In this document: in pieces, positions 1 to 11,137 of the stretch
Layout: each line of letters starts with the position of its first letter
Numbering within the stretch: the first letter of the stretch is position 1
Source of the DNA: Thamnocephalis sphaerospora
Lineage: Eukaryota > Zoopagomycota > Zoopagomycetes > Zoopagales > Sigmoideomycetaceae
Assembly: GCA_003614735.1 (NCBI GenBank)
Contig: KZ992512.1
Span: 1-37,285, forward strand
Reading direction: 5' to 3'
DNA: 37,285 nt
Notes under the pieces: generated by a model
What the model was told of the DNA's origin: nothing
Database searches by the model: none
What the model saw: only the letters and a program-made list of their open reading frames with translations
Program-made: the position numbers and the translations under genes

Positions 1-1150
1 CCCTAAAACACGGGGAGGCCCAATGTAAGAGGGCCTCGTTTTTCGTGCAAGAGCGGGTCTCCACGTATGTGGCACACTTTTCCACCAGGCGGATGTGCAC
101 CTCGTGGGTGCTCGCAGCCTCTACCAGCGCTTCGGTGCACATGTCGTCGTCCTTGCACAGCCGCTCAACGTGGTTGGAGAAGCCGTCCAGATACCAGTAT
201 GCCGCCTCGCCCCAGCGCTCTCGATAGCTGTTGTCGGCGGCAGTACCATTGTACAGCGCCTCCCAGTCGATAGCAAATGTCCACACGGTGCCGCCGGTCG
301 CATCCTTCATCCGCTGCAAGAGCTCGCCCTGCTTGTTGATGAACTCGTCACGAATGTTCTTGCGCAGTGCCAGCGGCAGCGACTTTGGCAGCGCTGGTGT
401 GGCAGGTGCCGATGGCTCTGGTTGAGCCGGTTTATCGCTTGGTGCCACCGAATTGGCCGAACTGCCGAGTTAATCGCGTGGACAGATGGTCAGAAGCACG
501 GTCGTTGTGCACATCCACACCCAATGTATACTTACAGGGCTTCAATAATGTTGTTGCCGACATTGTTGCAGTTGTACGCAAATGCATTAGGCTGCACAAG
601 TATCCAGAGAATACCGTCGGCAACGCGCGTCTCGTTGTAGCTGTCGCTGATACTATCGTCAAGCCTCAGGTGGAACTGGCGCTTTTCCGTAGCATCTACA
701 AACTCCTCGCGGCACATGTCATCGTCCTTGAGAGCCCGCTCAAGATTGTCGGCCAGGCTGTCGAAATACCAGTTGGCTGCTTCGCCAAGACGCTCGCCAT
801 AGTCTGCGTTATCGCGAAGCTTCTCGTAAAGCTTGGCCCAGTCGACGCACAGCTCGTAGTCGGTGCCGGTGATTTGGCGAAAGCGCTCGGTAAACTCGCC
901 ACGCTTTGCATCAAAATTATCTCGGATGTTCTTGCGCAGGACGAACGGCAGTTTAACGGGAGCGCCTGCAGGTGGCATTTGTAATCACATGAGCCACGCA
1001 GCTGGTTTACATGCGGCTGGCGCGGTAATACTTACTGGGAACAACAGTCATGATGACAGATGGGTGCAGTACGAAAACTCGGATAGCGGTCGACAGGATG
1101 AGAAGAGGCAGGACAATAGGCAACGGAGATGTACCAAACGCCGCTGTCAT
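1..1150 (-). CDS. Secreted protein with two copies of an unrecognised domain (3' end cut by window edge)
   Basis: I do not recognise the family. Exons are 1150-1036, 965-536 and 461-1. Both introns (70 and 74 nt) start GTAAGT, end CAG, and join in frame with phases 1 and 2. About 335 residues are visible. The N-terminus has a run of Leu/Ile/Val/Pro (PLPIVLPLLILSTA) typical of a signal peptide, so export or ER entry is inferred. Two homologous blocks follow, roughly 166 residues apart. Each starts LRKNIRD(N/E)F and contains (V/I)DW..LY, a G.R.GEAA.WY core and a KDDDMC motif, then H(L/I)RL. A short Pro/Ala linker precedes copy 2. The shared Cys and the acidic DDD suggest a folded extracellular domain. 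The start at 1150 was chosen because it opens directly into the hydrophobic segment. The C-terminus lies off the left edge. Confidence 0.7.
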
Positions 1151-2053
1151 GGCCGATGTGCGCGGCGCTTTAAAGCTAGGCCGCCTCAGCGGAGGGTTGG
1201 CCTTTAGCAATAAGGCGGCCGCAGAAGCACTTGTCACCGCGGAGTGTTGGCCGCGGTAACAGAGGGTTACATGAGCAGCTCGAAAAAGCAAGGTTGGCTG
1301 TGTGCACAGCGTGGCGGTGAATGCCGCGGTATGACTCGGTGTGGCTTGATCACTCCTGAGTCACGCCTCACACGATCCCACAAGTGGTGGCGACAAGTGG
1401 CCGGCGTCCTTGCTGGACTGCCTTCCACCTGCATATGCTTTTCTCCTCACAAAAGGGGCTGTGGCCGGCGGACCCGTTCGCCCTGGATGCCATGGCGGGT
1501 ACCATTGCGGTAACTGCTACAGAATCGCCATCAAGAGATTTTGCAGCCACAATTTTTCGGTCGTCTTGACCTAAACGATGGCCCCTTGGCTTCGCTCAAG
1601 CTGGGGCCGTCTCCTCTTGCGCCTACTCAAACACACAACCATATATTCGCCACGTAGCGTCCATCGATGCGCGCAGACCACGACACGCTGGTTGTCAAAG
1701 CCGAACGCACGCACATGCGCACGGCAGTGCACCGTGCCAAACCAACGTCCCCGCGCGCATATGCAGCCTGATGAAACACAACAAAGACGAGTATACAGAA
1801 TGCATAGGTGTGTTGAGAACTGTGATACTGATTATAATGACGGCTGCCAGGGTGGCAAACAATGTGCGCACAGCTGCGCGTCGACGCGCCATCGCCTAAA
1901 ACATGTCGCGCGCAAAAGCTGTTCTTTGGATCGGATAGAGGATATTCTACGGCCACGGCCACGACGGCTACTACTACTACGGCTACGGCTACGGCTACGG
2001 CTACTACAGCTACCGTTGCTGCTGCTACTGCGCAAATGGCGCCGTTGATACAA
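1151..2053. other. Intergenic region with a CTACGG hexanucleotide tract
   Basis: No convincing coding sequence is visible on either strand. The only notable structure is a short tandem array at about 1966-2019, CTACTACTAC followed by roughly four CTACGG units, just downstream of the VTC1 stop. It translates to Ala/Val or Tyr/Gly runs, so open frames across it are repeat artefacts. The interval holds the 5' flank of the secreted-domain gene and the 3' flank of VTC1. Confidence 0.6.
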
Positions 2054-2464
2054 TCAGGGTTGCTCATGCACCCAAAAGGCCAAGCCTATCAACAGTGCGC
2101 TGAGGAGCATGATAGCCATGGCAATCGGGCCGCGCAGGTCGCTGTAGTTGCTGGTGTCGCGCCTGGCAATACGCTCCATGCGCCAATAATAGAATCGCAG
2201 CGCATATACCATCAGTCCGACGGCCGCGGCCGTAAAGAGAACGGCCATCCAGGCGGCGCCAGGCAGCGACGAGTTGAGAAAGCCGACGGCGACGGTGGTA
2301 AGGATAACGGCCATGTTCAGCCAGTGGAACAGCGTGCGCTCGTTGGCCAGGTGCACCTTGGGCTCCACGCGCGCCGGCCGATGAATGACCTTGGGGTGGA
2401 GCAGGCCAATGTCGCCGACGCGACGGCGATGCATGGTCGAGCTGGCGTTGGTGAAGGACATCAT
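2054..2464 (-). CDS. VTC1: VTC1-like subunit of the vacuolar transporter chaperone complex
   Basis: Vtc1 is the small membrane subunit of the VTC complex, which makes inorganic polyphosphate from ATP and moves it into the vacuole or acidocalcisome. This single-exon frame gives 136 residues; the yeast protein has 129. The N-terminal third carries the family signature RVEPKVHLANERTLFHWL (about 32-49), followed by three hydrophobic segments (about 45-65, 70-95 and 110-132) with the YALRFYYWR motif between the second and third. This is the DUF202 fold. Two Met codons (2464 and 2461) could start it; the first is taken. It lies on the same strand as VTC4, about 1.07 kb downstream of its stop. Tyr and Asp in the usual GPYDDR loop are replaced (SNYSDLRGP), a mild divergence from the VTC4 copy of the domain. 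Confidence 0.88.
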   Translation of the reverse strand: MMSFTNASSTMHRRRVGDIGLLHPKVIHRPARVEPKVHLANERTLFHWLNMAVILTTVAVGFLNSSLPGAAWMAVLFTAAAVGLMVYALRFYYWRMERIARRDTSNYSDLRGPIAMAIMLLSALLIGLAFWVHEQP

Positions 2465-3530
2465 GAACAGTACAAGGTTGGTGGCAATGAAGTGGTGAAC
2501 TGTGGAGAAACGTGCCCACGCGTGTGCAGGAATAGAGCCAGAAATGCCGCAGTGAGCGAGGTACTACGACGAAATGACGCAAACGGCCGGTGGCAACGAG
2601 CAAAGCCAAAGCTGAGTAGAGTAGTTGTACACAGAAGAGAAACAGCAGTCGGATGGCTGTTGATGCTTGCGCGCACGCGCAGGAACGACAGTGCAGTCAA
2701 GCGCGCTATTGTCGGGGGAGATTCTCCTTTTCTTATCGCCACGGTTGGTGCGGGGCGGCTCGAGTCTGCCTCTCTGTCTCTCTGTCTCTCTCTCTCTTTC
2801 TCTCTCTGTGTGTGTGTTTATGTGTGCCAAGCACGCGGGACGACAAGCGCGTGCGTCGACGGCAAAGTAAAAGGTTATGCAAATCAAAAAACGCTCACGC
2901 GTCCGTAGGAAAGCGTTACAGATACAACGGCGTTCTCGCCGTTTGCGGGGAACAATGCGAAAGATAGCGACAAGCGTGAGTAAGATTGAGCGGATGCTTG
3001 TGAGGACGCGCGAGTGTGTGAAGTGGCGATACGGCGCCGGCGCTTTATGCAGCCCAAGAAGTTGCGGCCACGCTTGCCACCAGCGCTGGCCGGCGGGCGT
3101 ACCACGGCCTAGATGGAACCAATGCACGTATTCTGCGAAACAGAGCCAGCCCGCCTGCCTGTTTCGCTCACATGGGTCGGCCGGTCCAGTGGCGTTTTGG
3201 CTCGCGCACCGCTGTACAGTCCTGTTGTGGATCGACGCATCTTGGCAAAAGGGCGCCGACTGACGTTTTGCCAAGAGCTAGCGTGGACATGCACACGCAA
3301 TATATGGTGGTGGCGGTGGGCAACAGCAGCAGTCAGCGACATATGATTACTCAACAATGCATTTGTAACGTAGTACGCAAGGGCCAAAGGGGAAGGGGAG
3401 AGTGGTGGGACGCAGCGGTGCAGATAACAAAGATAACGCGATATTGGCAGCAGCCACAGCGGCGACCTGGTCACGTTCTTGGCAGCAGCGCTTGAGTGTC
3501 TGGTGCCTCGCAAAGGGCGAGCAGGTCGCC
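2465..3530. other. Spacer between VTC4 and VTC1 with a CT/GT microsatellite
   Basis: About 1.07 kb without recognisable coding sequence. A pyrimidine microsatellite, (TCTC)n grading into (GT)n, lies at about 2768-2822. It gives Ser/Leu runs on one strand and Arg/Glu runs on the other, which explains long but meaningless open frames here. The region should contain the VTC1 promoter. Confidence 0.6.
2768..2822. repeat. TC-rich then GT-rich microsatellite
   Basis: Near-continuous TCTC/TCTG units followed by TGTGTGTGT, in the promoter-side flank of VTC1. Confidence 0.85.
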
Positions 3531-6019
3531 TTAGGGCTTGGAAGGATCCGGTTCCTTGTTGTTCAGCGCGCTGAACCTTAGGTAAAAGTTGATGGCCACG
3601 GCGGTTAGGATGACGCCGACCAGCACGGCCGGACCAACGCGATCGTCATAAGGGCCGGCCTCACGCGCACGGATGCGATTGGAGCGCCAGATGTAGAGAT
3701 AAAGCGCGTAAACCAGAATACCCATGGCGATCACCGTGAAGAGCACGCCCGCGGTGCGACCGACGTCGTCGCCGAAATTCAGCAGACCAAGGGCCAAACT
3801 GCCCAGGACGATCGCAAAGTGCACCCAGGAGAGGAAGGTGCGCTCGTTGGCGAAAAACACCTTGGGCTCGACACGCACAGGCACTGCCACGCGCTTGCTG
3901 CTCCTGCTGACGGCGGCTCGTTGTGTGATGGAACGGCGTCGGCGCCGGGGACCGCCTGTGCCACGGCCTAGCACCTTGCCCAGCACCGCGGACAGCCGGC
4001 CGGTCAGACCAGTGGCGTGCTGGCTGCGCTGCGACCGGCTCGATGTGACACTGCTGGCTCGAGAGCGCGTGCGACGATGGCCGTTGCTGTTGTTGCCGCC
4101 GAGCAGCGGAGTCTGCTCTGAGCTGCGGCGTTCCGATGCCTCGAGAATTTCGTCACTGGTCGCGTCGCTATGGAGGCCGCGGCTGGCCTTTTTGCCCATG
4201 GCGGTGGCTAAAAAGTTTTTGCGCTCAGCGCGAGGCGACGTGCTTAGCACAGCCGCTGCCCGCGCCGTGCGAGCGTCGAGACTGTCACGGTTTTGGCCGT
4301 TGTCCACCACCACTTCAATCTCATCCTCGTTATCATGAGCGGCGTTGCTGCTGCGCTCACTGCGATTGCGCGGCGATGCATCGCGTGACGCCTCATTCGA
4401 GCGTGACTGGAACGACTGGGGCCGAGAACTCAGCAGCGAGGCACGGTGGGTAAGCATCGGCTTTTTGCGAATGTCCTTGTCCATCTGCGGCAGCCAGAAC
4501 GGCAGCAGCTGAACGTGCGGCTCCAGCAGCGTGGCACAGCCATGGATGAACTTTGAAAACTTTGGCACTTCCTCGACCATATGGCTCTGGACCAGATTGG
4601 TCACCCACTCGGGCGGCTCGGTGCCCATCTGCGTCTGCAGCTTCACCTCGAGGATCGCGTACGGAAAACGGCACACGTCACCATCGGGCAGCTGCGAGAA
4701 CGGATAGTCGGTGCCAATATCCGTGCGACGCCAGTTCGAGCCGGCACGCGCAGATGAACCGTCAAGCGAGTCTTCGCGCACCAGCGTCAGCTCTGTGTCG
4801 AGCGAGATGCGCACGGCAGCACTGCCAGGCAGCTGAAAAGCCGTGCGATTGTAGAAGCTGCGCATGGTAGGCGCCAACTTTTTCTCACGGATGGACGTCT
4901 GCACCTCCTGGGCAAGCACCTCTAGCGCGTCGATCTCGGCAGCCGAACGCGTGCCTGCTGCACGCAGTTTGGCAACCGTTTTGTCGAGCGTATACTCGCC
5001 GCGCACAAACGCATTGACGTGCTTCTCTTTGATGGGAAAGCGCTGCTTGACGCTGGTCTCGCCGGTCCAGTCTTCGCAGTGGGTCTTGCGCTCCACAAAG
5101 ATCTCCTGGTTGGTGGTCGGACCATACCAGCGCAGGCGAATCGCCTCGGCACCCTCGGTCTTTTCCAGACGGCCCTGATAAAGATCCAGGTCTGCGTTAT
5201 CAAAGTAGATGGAGGTGATGGCCGGATCTGGCGCCGACAGATCGCTTTTGCCGCCGGCGCTGTTCCCGCCGGCTGATTGAAAGATAAGAACGGGCAGGTA
5301 CTTGAGAATGTAGAACTTGAGCTCGAGCACGTTATCCGGGTGGACCCAGTACTTTGTGGTGCGACGCACGAAATTCTGCGCCCCGCCTTGGCCGGTAGCA
5401 GCTGCATTCGCGCCAGCGTCTTTGCCGCCGTTGCGCACAATGTCATACAGCCGCGAAAGCTGCAGCATCATCGCGTCAAAGCTCTCGCGATAGAACGGTC
5501 GTGCGTTCAGGCGGACCATAAACATCGGCTTGAGCACATAGCCCGTGTGCTTGTCGTGCTTTTTGATGATCTTGAGAAAGCCGCTGTAGTTGAGCCGCGT
5601 GAAGCGTGCCAGCTCGTTGACCTCCTCAAGCACAGCGTTGATGTCCACCTCGACATCTTCGTACGCGCTCATCTCCGTCTCCGGGTCCTCGCTCAGCTTT
5701 TGAACACGATCTTCGAGCGCCTGTACACGGCGGTTGATTTCGCCATACTTGACTTGCTGGAACGAAAAGACCTACATCCGTGTGCACGCGGTCGCAGCGG
5801 TGGTAAGCGTGTGGTGCCATATCGCGTGCTGATGCGCTCATCCTATCCCACCTTGTCCAGCTCTTGCTCCAGCTGCTCGACAAAGTATGCCTCGTCGCCT
5901 TCCTTGTAGCTGCGTGCAACGGTGCGGTCCTTGATTTGCCGCTTCAGACCGGCGTAGTCTAGATAGTAGAAACGCCATTCGGGATAAAGCGCATCGCGCA
6001 GTTGCGAGCCGAACTTCAT
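3531..6019 (-). CDS. VTC4: VTC4-like catalytic subunit, polyphosphate polymerase
   Basis: Vtc4 polymerises the gamma-phosphate of ATP into polyphosphate at the vacuolar membrane. Exons 6019-5852 and 5771-3531 join in phase 0 across an 80-nt intron (GTGGGA...GTAG), giving 802 residues. An SPX domain (1 to about 150) begins [15 protein letters not shown] and has the lysine cluster [11 protein letters not shown] near 126-133, the inositol-pyrophosphate site. The VTC tunnel domain follows (about 190-510). Its active-site motifs are intact: IRLRWYG (near 267), VERKTH, SVKQR, YNRTAFQ, VRISLDT, LEVKLQT and [10 protein letters not shown]. This argues for VTC4 rather than the non-catalytic VTC2/3 type. 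A Ser/Arg-rich acidic linker (about 510-680) is longer than in yeast (721 aa). The end is a DUF202 module with [17 protein letters not shown] and three membrane segments. It is tandem with VTC1. Confidence 0.93.
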
Positions 6020-7388
6020 GGTCTGGACGAAGGGATAGGAGGGTGGAATAAACACAAAAGAAGGTGTGAGTGTTCGCAAACGATGGAAACATCGCTCTAG
6101 AAGTATGCGCCTGTTGTCGCAAAGATCAGCACGCTTGGCACCCCTTTTTGCGCGCTGTCTCTCCACAGTGGTCAAGCGGGTGTTCGCGCGCTCTGAGCCA
6201 CGCCCAGTGTCAAGCTGAACAGAACCGGCGCAAACAAGACAACAAACATACACCGCTGGCCATAAGTAATGTTCGCACGCTACGGTCGCTCACCGTACTA
6301 GTTGGTGACTTGTCCTTTTGACGGTGTTATCTGTACAGAGCCGCGAAAAAGCCGTAGGCAGGCTAGGCACAGTGGCAACGGCCGCAGGAAAGGTAGTAGA
6401 GAAGCGCGTAGACGGTCAAAGTGCAGCTGCTGGTGTCCACAAGAGACGGGTATCAGTTGTCGTAGAGTGACGTCAAGCGAGCGCAGCAGGAGAATGAATG
6501 AGCAGCAGCGGACAATGAGCAATGTTGAGGTGAAAGACCGCAACGCACGAGGGGATGGCGACAGCAAGCGTGCGAAAGACGACACGTGCAAGAAAGACGC
6601 CAATAGCAGCAGCAGTAGTAGTAGTAGTAGCAATCACTACTACTGCAGAGCGGCAGACGAGAGCGCAAAAGAGCGGCGCAGCAAATAGGAATGGGGTGAG
6701 CATGGCTGCCGAGCAGACAGGACAGTCGAATCCCACCAAGTACAAAAAGACTTTTTGTCCACAGACTGCCGTCAACAAAGGTGTACAGTGTGGCTCACCA
6801 TCGGTGGCAATGTGGACAAACTAAAGGCCAAGCATGCACTTACCTGCACAGGAACAGCCAGACAGCCAGACCGGATGGTTGAGCGTGTGAAGCGATGCGC
6901 AAAAGAGAACAGAAAGAGGCGCCTGCGGTGCCGTGCGGACGATCCATCGTGGTCGCGTTTATCTAGTGCGCGCCAGCTCGTGGCAGTACAAGCCTTTCGT
7001 GCAAAAGGAGAAAACGAGTTTGGTCGCGTGCACCTACATGTCTGTGCGCATGCTCAGCGGCAGCCTGCCATTCGTGACGATGGCATCCACCACGAATGCC
7101 AGGCGCCCATCTTATCGCGCCATAGTGTCAACAAGCGCAGCGGACTATAGCGATAATGCGGCCGTTGTACAGTATGCGGTATAGGGCACCAATCGTTCCT
7201 CAGGCAGCGCGACCAAACACGGCATACACCCGCCATGCAATGCCAGATGATCACCGCTGGTCTACAAGAGAAGTTTCGCCGCAACGACCGGAAACCTATG
7301 AACTGGCACAGAATGGTGTAGGTGCGTCCGTGAAACAAGCAGCAGTTTTATCGACGTAGACACGGCGAGCTTTGCAAACAATGGCCAA
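6020..7388. other. Intergenic region upstream of VTC4
   Basis: No gene recognised. An AGC/AGT trinucleotide run (AGCAGCAGCAGTAGTAGTAG) lies at about 6605-6630 and produces poly-Ser frames. The interval is the VTC4 promoter side plus the 3' flank of the cytochrome b5 gene. I saw no tRNA or conserved protein fragment in it. Confidence 0.5.
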
Positions 7389-8173
7389 TTATGCGAGCAG
7401 CTTGAAGGCGACATAACCGCCAATGATGAGAGCCGGCAGCAGAATGCGGAGAGCACTGCACACACACACGCACACACACACACACGCGCGCGCGTAAAAA
7501 CGAGGTAAGCGTCAAGCTGTCAAATCGCACGCTTGTCCAATCGCTGCAACTTACTTTCCCTCCGAGGCTGGCGTCGGCCTGGATGACGGCAGAACGTTCT
7601 TCTTGGTGCTGGTGGTCGCCGACTAAAGAGAAAGAGAGAGAAAGGATGTTGCGCATACACGCACACAGTACACGTCACCAAGCACATCATCAGTCAACTG
7701 GTGTTTGACGTGTATATGGTCTATGCGCACAAACACGCATATACACACCCACGCGCGCATACACAACACACACACAATATACGCGCACGCTTGCTTACAT
7801 TCGGGTCCAGCGTGCCGATGAGATAGCGCGGCTGGTTGGCCGCCGTCACCTCATCAAGGATGGCACGCGCCTCGTCGCTGTGGCCGACATCCTCAAACGA
7901 CTCGGTGGCGTCCTGACCGGCCTGCTCGAGCAGCACTTCCTCACCACCGGGGTGCTAGATGCGGACAATACACACACGCGTATGCACGTTAGCAATGGCA
8001 CAGACATCAGGTGCAGACAGCCACAGCCGCCGGGACGCGTGCAGGCAGGTGCGCGTGCTGCCTACCTCTTCTACAAACTTGCTGACGTTGTAGACCTTGC
8101 CGTGCAGCACAATCCAAAGGTCATCCTTGGTGTTGTGCTTGCTGACTTCTGCGAGCGTGTAGACTTGCGACAT
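7389..8173 (-). CDS. CYB5: Cytochrome b5, tail-anchored
   Basis: Small haem protein that passes electrons to desaturases, hydroxylases and P450s on the ER face. Four exons are supported by frame: 8173-8066, 7954-7799, 7622-7555 and 7455-7389, giving 132 residues. The haem-binding core is complete: [30 protein letters not shown], then HPGGEE with the first axial His at 37, and a second His in EDVGHSDEA at 61, followed by IGTLDP. A Ser/Thr/Pro linker (SATTSTKK...) leads to one C-terminal hydrophobic helix, [19 protein letters not shown], which is the membrane anchor. Size and layout fit microsomal cytochrome b5. Introns 2 and 3 carry long (TG/CA) and (CG) dinucleotide tracts. Intron 3 ends in a GT repeat just before its CAG acceptor instead of the usual pyrimidine tract. 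Confidence 0.93.
7459..7494. repeat. CA/CG dinucleotide microsatellite in cytochrome b5 intron 3
   Basis: Alternating CACACA grading into CGCGCG, lying wholly inside the last cytochrome b5 intron and touching its acceptor. Alternating purine-pyrimidine DNA of this kind can adopt Z-form. Confidence 0.85.
7730..7785. repeat. Imperfect CA-rich tract in cytochrome b5 intron 2
   Basis: Runs of ACACAC, GCGCGC and ATATAC interspersed, within the 176-nt second intron (7798-7623). Confidence 0.7.
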
Positions 8174-8464
8174 ATTGAAGGTAGCGAGATGAGACGTGCG
8201 AGAGAGAAAGCGCAGGGCAACGGTGGCGGCAGCTGTGAACAACAGGAAAGAGAACTTAAGGCATACCCGTGGGGCGCGACAATTGGGTCCAGATTCCGCT
8301 CGGACCGCTCATTGGCGTCGGCAAACAAAACTAGCATTGCGCCGATGAACAGCCGATGGCACATGTTTCCAGCAGCATCCCTCCTTTTAATGGGCACTGA
8401 TGACCGCCGCACACATACACACACGCACGCGCGCCACGGCACGCGCCAACGTCCATGTAGCACT

Positions 8465-10643
8465 CTAAGACTGCGGGTCCGGGTGGGTGACAATCACGTC
8501 GTCAATCTTGAGAATCATCTTGACCAGCTGCGTCGCCAGCAGATACTGCTGCCGCTTGGAGATGAGCGGATCAAAGACGTGCTGCTCGCGCATGTCTAAT
8601 TGCGTGCGCATGCGGTGCCGGTGTTGCACACAATGCAAGAGTTAGCAAAGATGGCCGATGGTCTCGCCCCTCATGGACCCCAGCATCACGTACCGCTGCT
8701 ACCCTTCATCAGGCAGTCAATACCCAGCCGGCCGTTGCCCTCCAGCGCCTGGCGCGACTTGACCTCGGCCAGTGTCTCGATCGGGGCCAGACCGCTGTTC
8801 TCGGCGAGCGCCAGCGGGGTGGCATCGAGTGCGGTGGCAAACGCGCGCATCGCATACTGCTCAAGCGTCGACACTTCGTCGGCCGCCTTCTCCACCGCCA
8901 GCGAGCAGCTGATCTCAGCGGCACCACCGCCGTACACGACGCGGTTGTCGCGCACCAGGTTGCGCACCACGCAGATGGCATCGTGCAGCGACCGCTTGGC
9001 CTCCTCAATGATCTAGAATAGCGCAAGGCGTCAAGATCGGCATCCATCGCCGCATTGACACTTGCGCAGCAGCACGTACCATCTTGTTGCCACCGCGGAC
9101 AAAGACGGTGACGGCGCGCGAGTTGGCGCACTCTTCAATTACAATCATGCGATCCTTCGTGGTACCAAACGAGATCTCGCGCACAATACCGGCCTTGCCA
9201 AGTTTGTCTGCCGTCAGATCTTCAAACCGTGGCACAATGCGACCGTTGGTGGCAATGGCAATCAGCTAAAACACACGCGCGTTGCACCACAGGTTAGCTA
9301 ATCCATCGCGCACAACCTGCCAAACCCACGCGCCCAGCCACTGTACGCACCTCAATCTCCGGACCGCCCACCCAACGCACGGCCGGCAGCTGGTTCTGCA
9401 TCAGCAGATGGTTGGCCTCGTCGTCAAAGCCCCACTGGCAGATGACCAGGTTGGCGCCCGTGTCCTTGACGCGCTTGATCATCTCTTCAAACTTCTCGCG
9501 CTCGTACGTCTGCAGCTTCCGGTACTCCTCCGCGCTGGTGATGTCCAGCTTGTGCTTGGTCTTGGGCTTGGGCGGCTCGAACGGGCAGGTGAGGATCGCA
9601 ATCTTGGCATCGCGCACTTCACGCGGCATCTGCGGCTGCGAAAAGTCCTTGTCGACCACCACGCCCTGCACCAGGCGCGTGTCGGCGAGCGATCCGCCCA
9701 CCTTGCCGTCGACCTTGATCAGCTCAAAATCGACATCCTTGCGCTCGAGATCCGCCACCGACAGCACAGAGTCGACCGCGATGCGTGCAAACTGCTCGTG
9801 GCACTTTGACACAATCTTGCTGCCCAGGCTGGTCATGGCACACTTGAACAGATTGTCCGTGTTCTCCTTGCTAAACTCTACCACATCCGAGATGGTGTCC
9901 AGGTGCTTGACGGCAATCTGGCAAGCACGCTCAAAGCCGTCGGCGATGCGGATCGGGTGGATACCGCGGTCCAGCAGCTGCTCGGCCTGCTCCAGCAGAG
10001 CGCCCGCCAGCACCACCACACCGGTGGTACCGTCGCCAATCTCATCGTCCTGCGACTTGGACAGCTGCACAAGCAGCTTTGCCACCTGGTGCTCCACCTC
10101 CATCTGGCTCAGAATCGTAGCGCCATCGTTGGTGATGATGATTTCACCGTCAGGAGAAATTAGAATCTTGTCCAGGCCTGATCAGACACGCATTAGCAAA
10201 CACACGGATGGCAGACCATTTGCAGCGTCACGACCGGTACGGCCACCTACCGCGCGGGCCGAGCGAAGTGCGGATGATGTTGGCCACCGTCTTGGCCGCC
10301 AGAATGTGCGACTGATGCCATGCAAGAGGACGCGTGTGCAGCACGGTTAGCTACCATGCAGCATTGCCCGGTCATCAAAGCGGCCAGCACGGTGTGCGCC
10401 CCGTCGGCCGCTACCCGGCCGACATTGCTAACCACGTGGCACCGGTGCGCCGCTATGGCCGGATCAGCATCGTACGCCGCCCGGTCTGATGCTCATCTGC
10501 CTGCGCCGCGTGCTCGCCAGTGTGCGCAAACGCGCTGCAAGTACCTTTTGCGCCTCGAGACCGGAAAGCCGCGACTTCTTCTGCTGCTCGCGGACAATGA
10601 TGAACGGGCGGCCGTACTCGTCTGTGGCGTAGACGGCGTTCAT
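8465..10643 (-). CDS. CCT5: T-complex chaperonin subunit epsilon (CCT5)
   Basis: One of eight subunits of the cytosolic TRiC/CCT ring that folds actin, tubulin and WD-repeat proteins. Six exons fit in frame: 10643-10545, 10311-10251, 10177-9351, 9265-9080, 9012-8694 and 8595-8465, giving 540 residues, the usual length. ATP-site motifs are intact: TSLGPRGLDK near 50, NDGATIL at 70-76, [12 protein letters not shown] at 101-112, and the C-terminal YGGGAAEI. Epsilon-type features include the N-terminal [35 protein letters not shown], and the apical [15 protein letters not shown] followed by YEREKFEEM. The chain ends after KMILKIDDV, where this family normally ends. Intron lengths are about 66-233 nt with CAG or TAG acceptors. 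Confidence 0.95.
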
Positions 10644-11137
10644 GGTGGCTAGTGCGTGTGATGAAGGTCCAACGAAACGGCGATCGAGACGCGCGCAGTA
10701 CACGGATGATCAGAGTACGAGAAATAAACAGAGAGCAGCGAATGCGTCGTCGACGCCGGCAAAGTAGTGTAAGAGGAAAAGACGCGCGATCCGTATGTGG
10801 GCGCGGTGGCAGCGCTGCTTGTGCACACAAAGTAGTGGCAGCGTCAGCAGGCGCCACTGCCACAAAAGAAACCGAGAGAATCCCATTTTGCCCAGTGCAT
10901 TTTCCACACGATGCGCAACTGGCCAATCCACGCCAGCCGCCACCACACCACACCAAGCAAGGACGGATAGATGGTCACGCGTTTACAGGGCATTGTTGAT
11001 GCACAGGTGTAGAAGGAACGAAATGCGATGGATGTGAGCTTGGCGCTGCGCAAGCGTAAACCGCTGGATGTAGCAGCCCCTGCGCAGCAAGCGACGCGCA
11101 GGTACATCCAGCGTCGACACTGCCGCCACGCGGCAGT
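10644..11137. other. Spacer between CCT5 and RPA12
   Basis: About 490 nt with nothing I can identify. It must hold the CCT5 promoter and the RPA12 3' end. Confidence 0.5.

Noticed and set aside
1-10. CCCTAAAA at the window start, resembling a telomere unit
   Set aside because: Only one partial unit, and it lies inside the open frame of the first gene.
1862-2908. Plus-strand open frame of 348 codons
   Set aside because: Antisense to VTC1 and extended through microsatellites at both ends; no protein-like motifs.
2564-3274. Minus-strand open frame of 236 codons with Arg-Glu repeats
   Set aside because: The RERERE stretch is the TC microsatellite read in frame; the remainder shows no conserved pattern.
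3724-4338. Plus-strand open frame of 204 codons
   Set aside because: Antisense to the VTC4 linker and membrane module; Arg/Ser/Pro-rich shadow.
9412-10350. Long plus-strand open frame (312 codons)
   Set aside because: Lies antisense to the large CCT5 exon. Its Ser/Arg-rich composition is the expected complement of a GC-rich coding strand.
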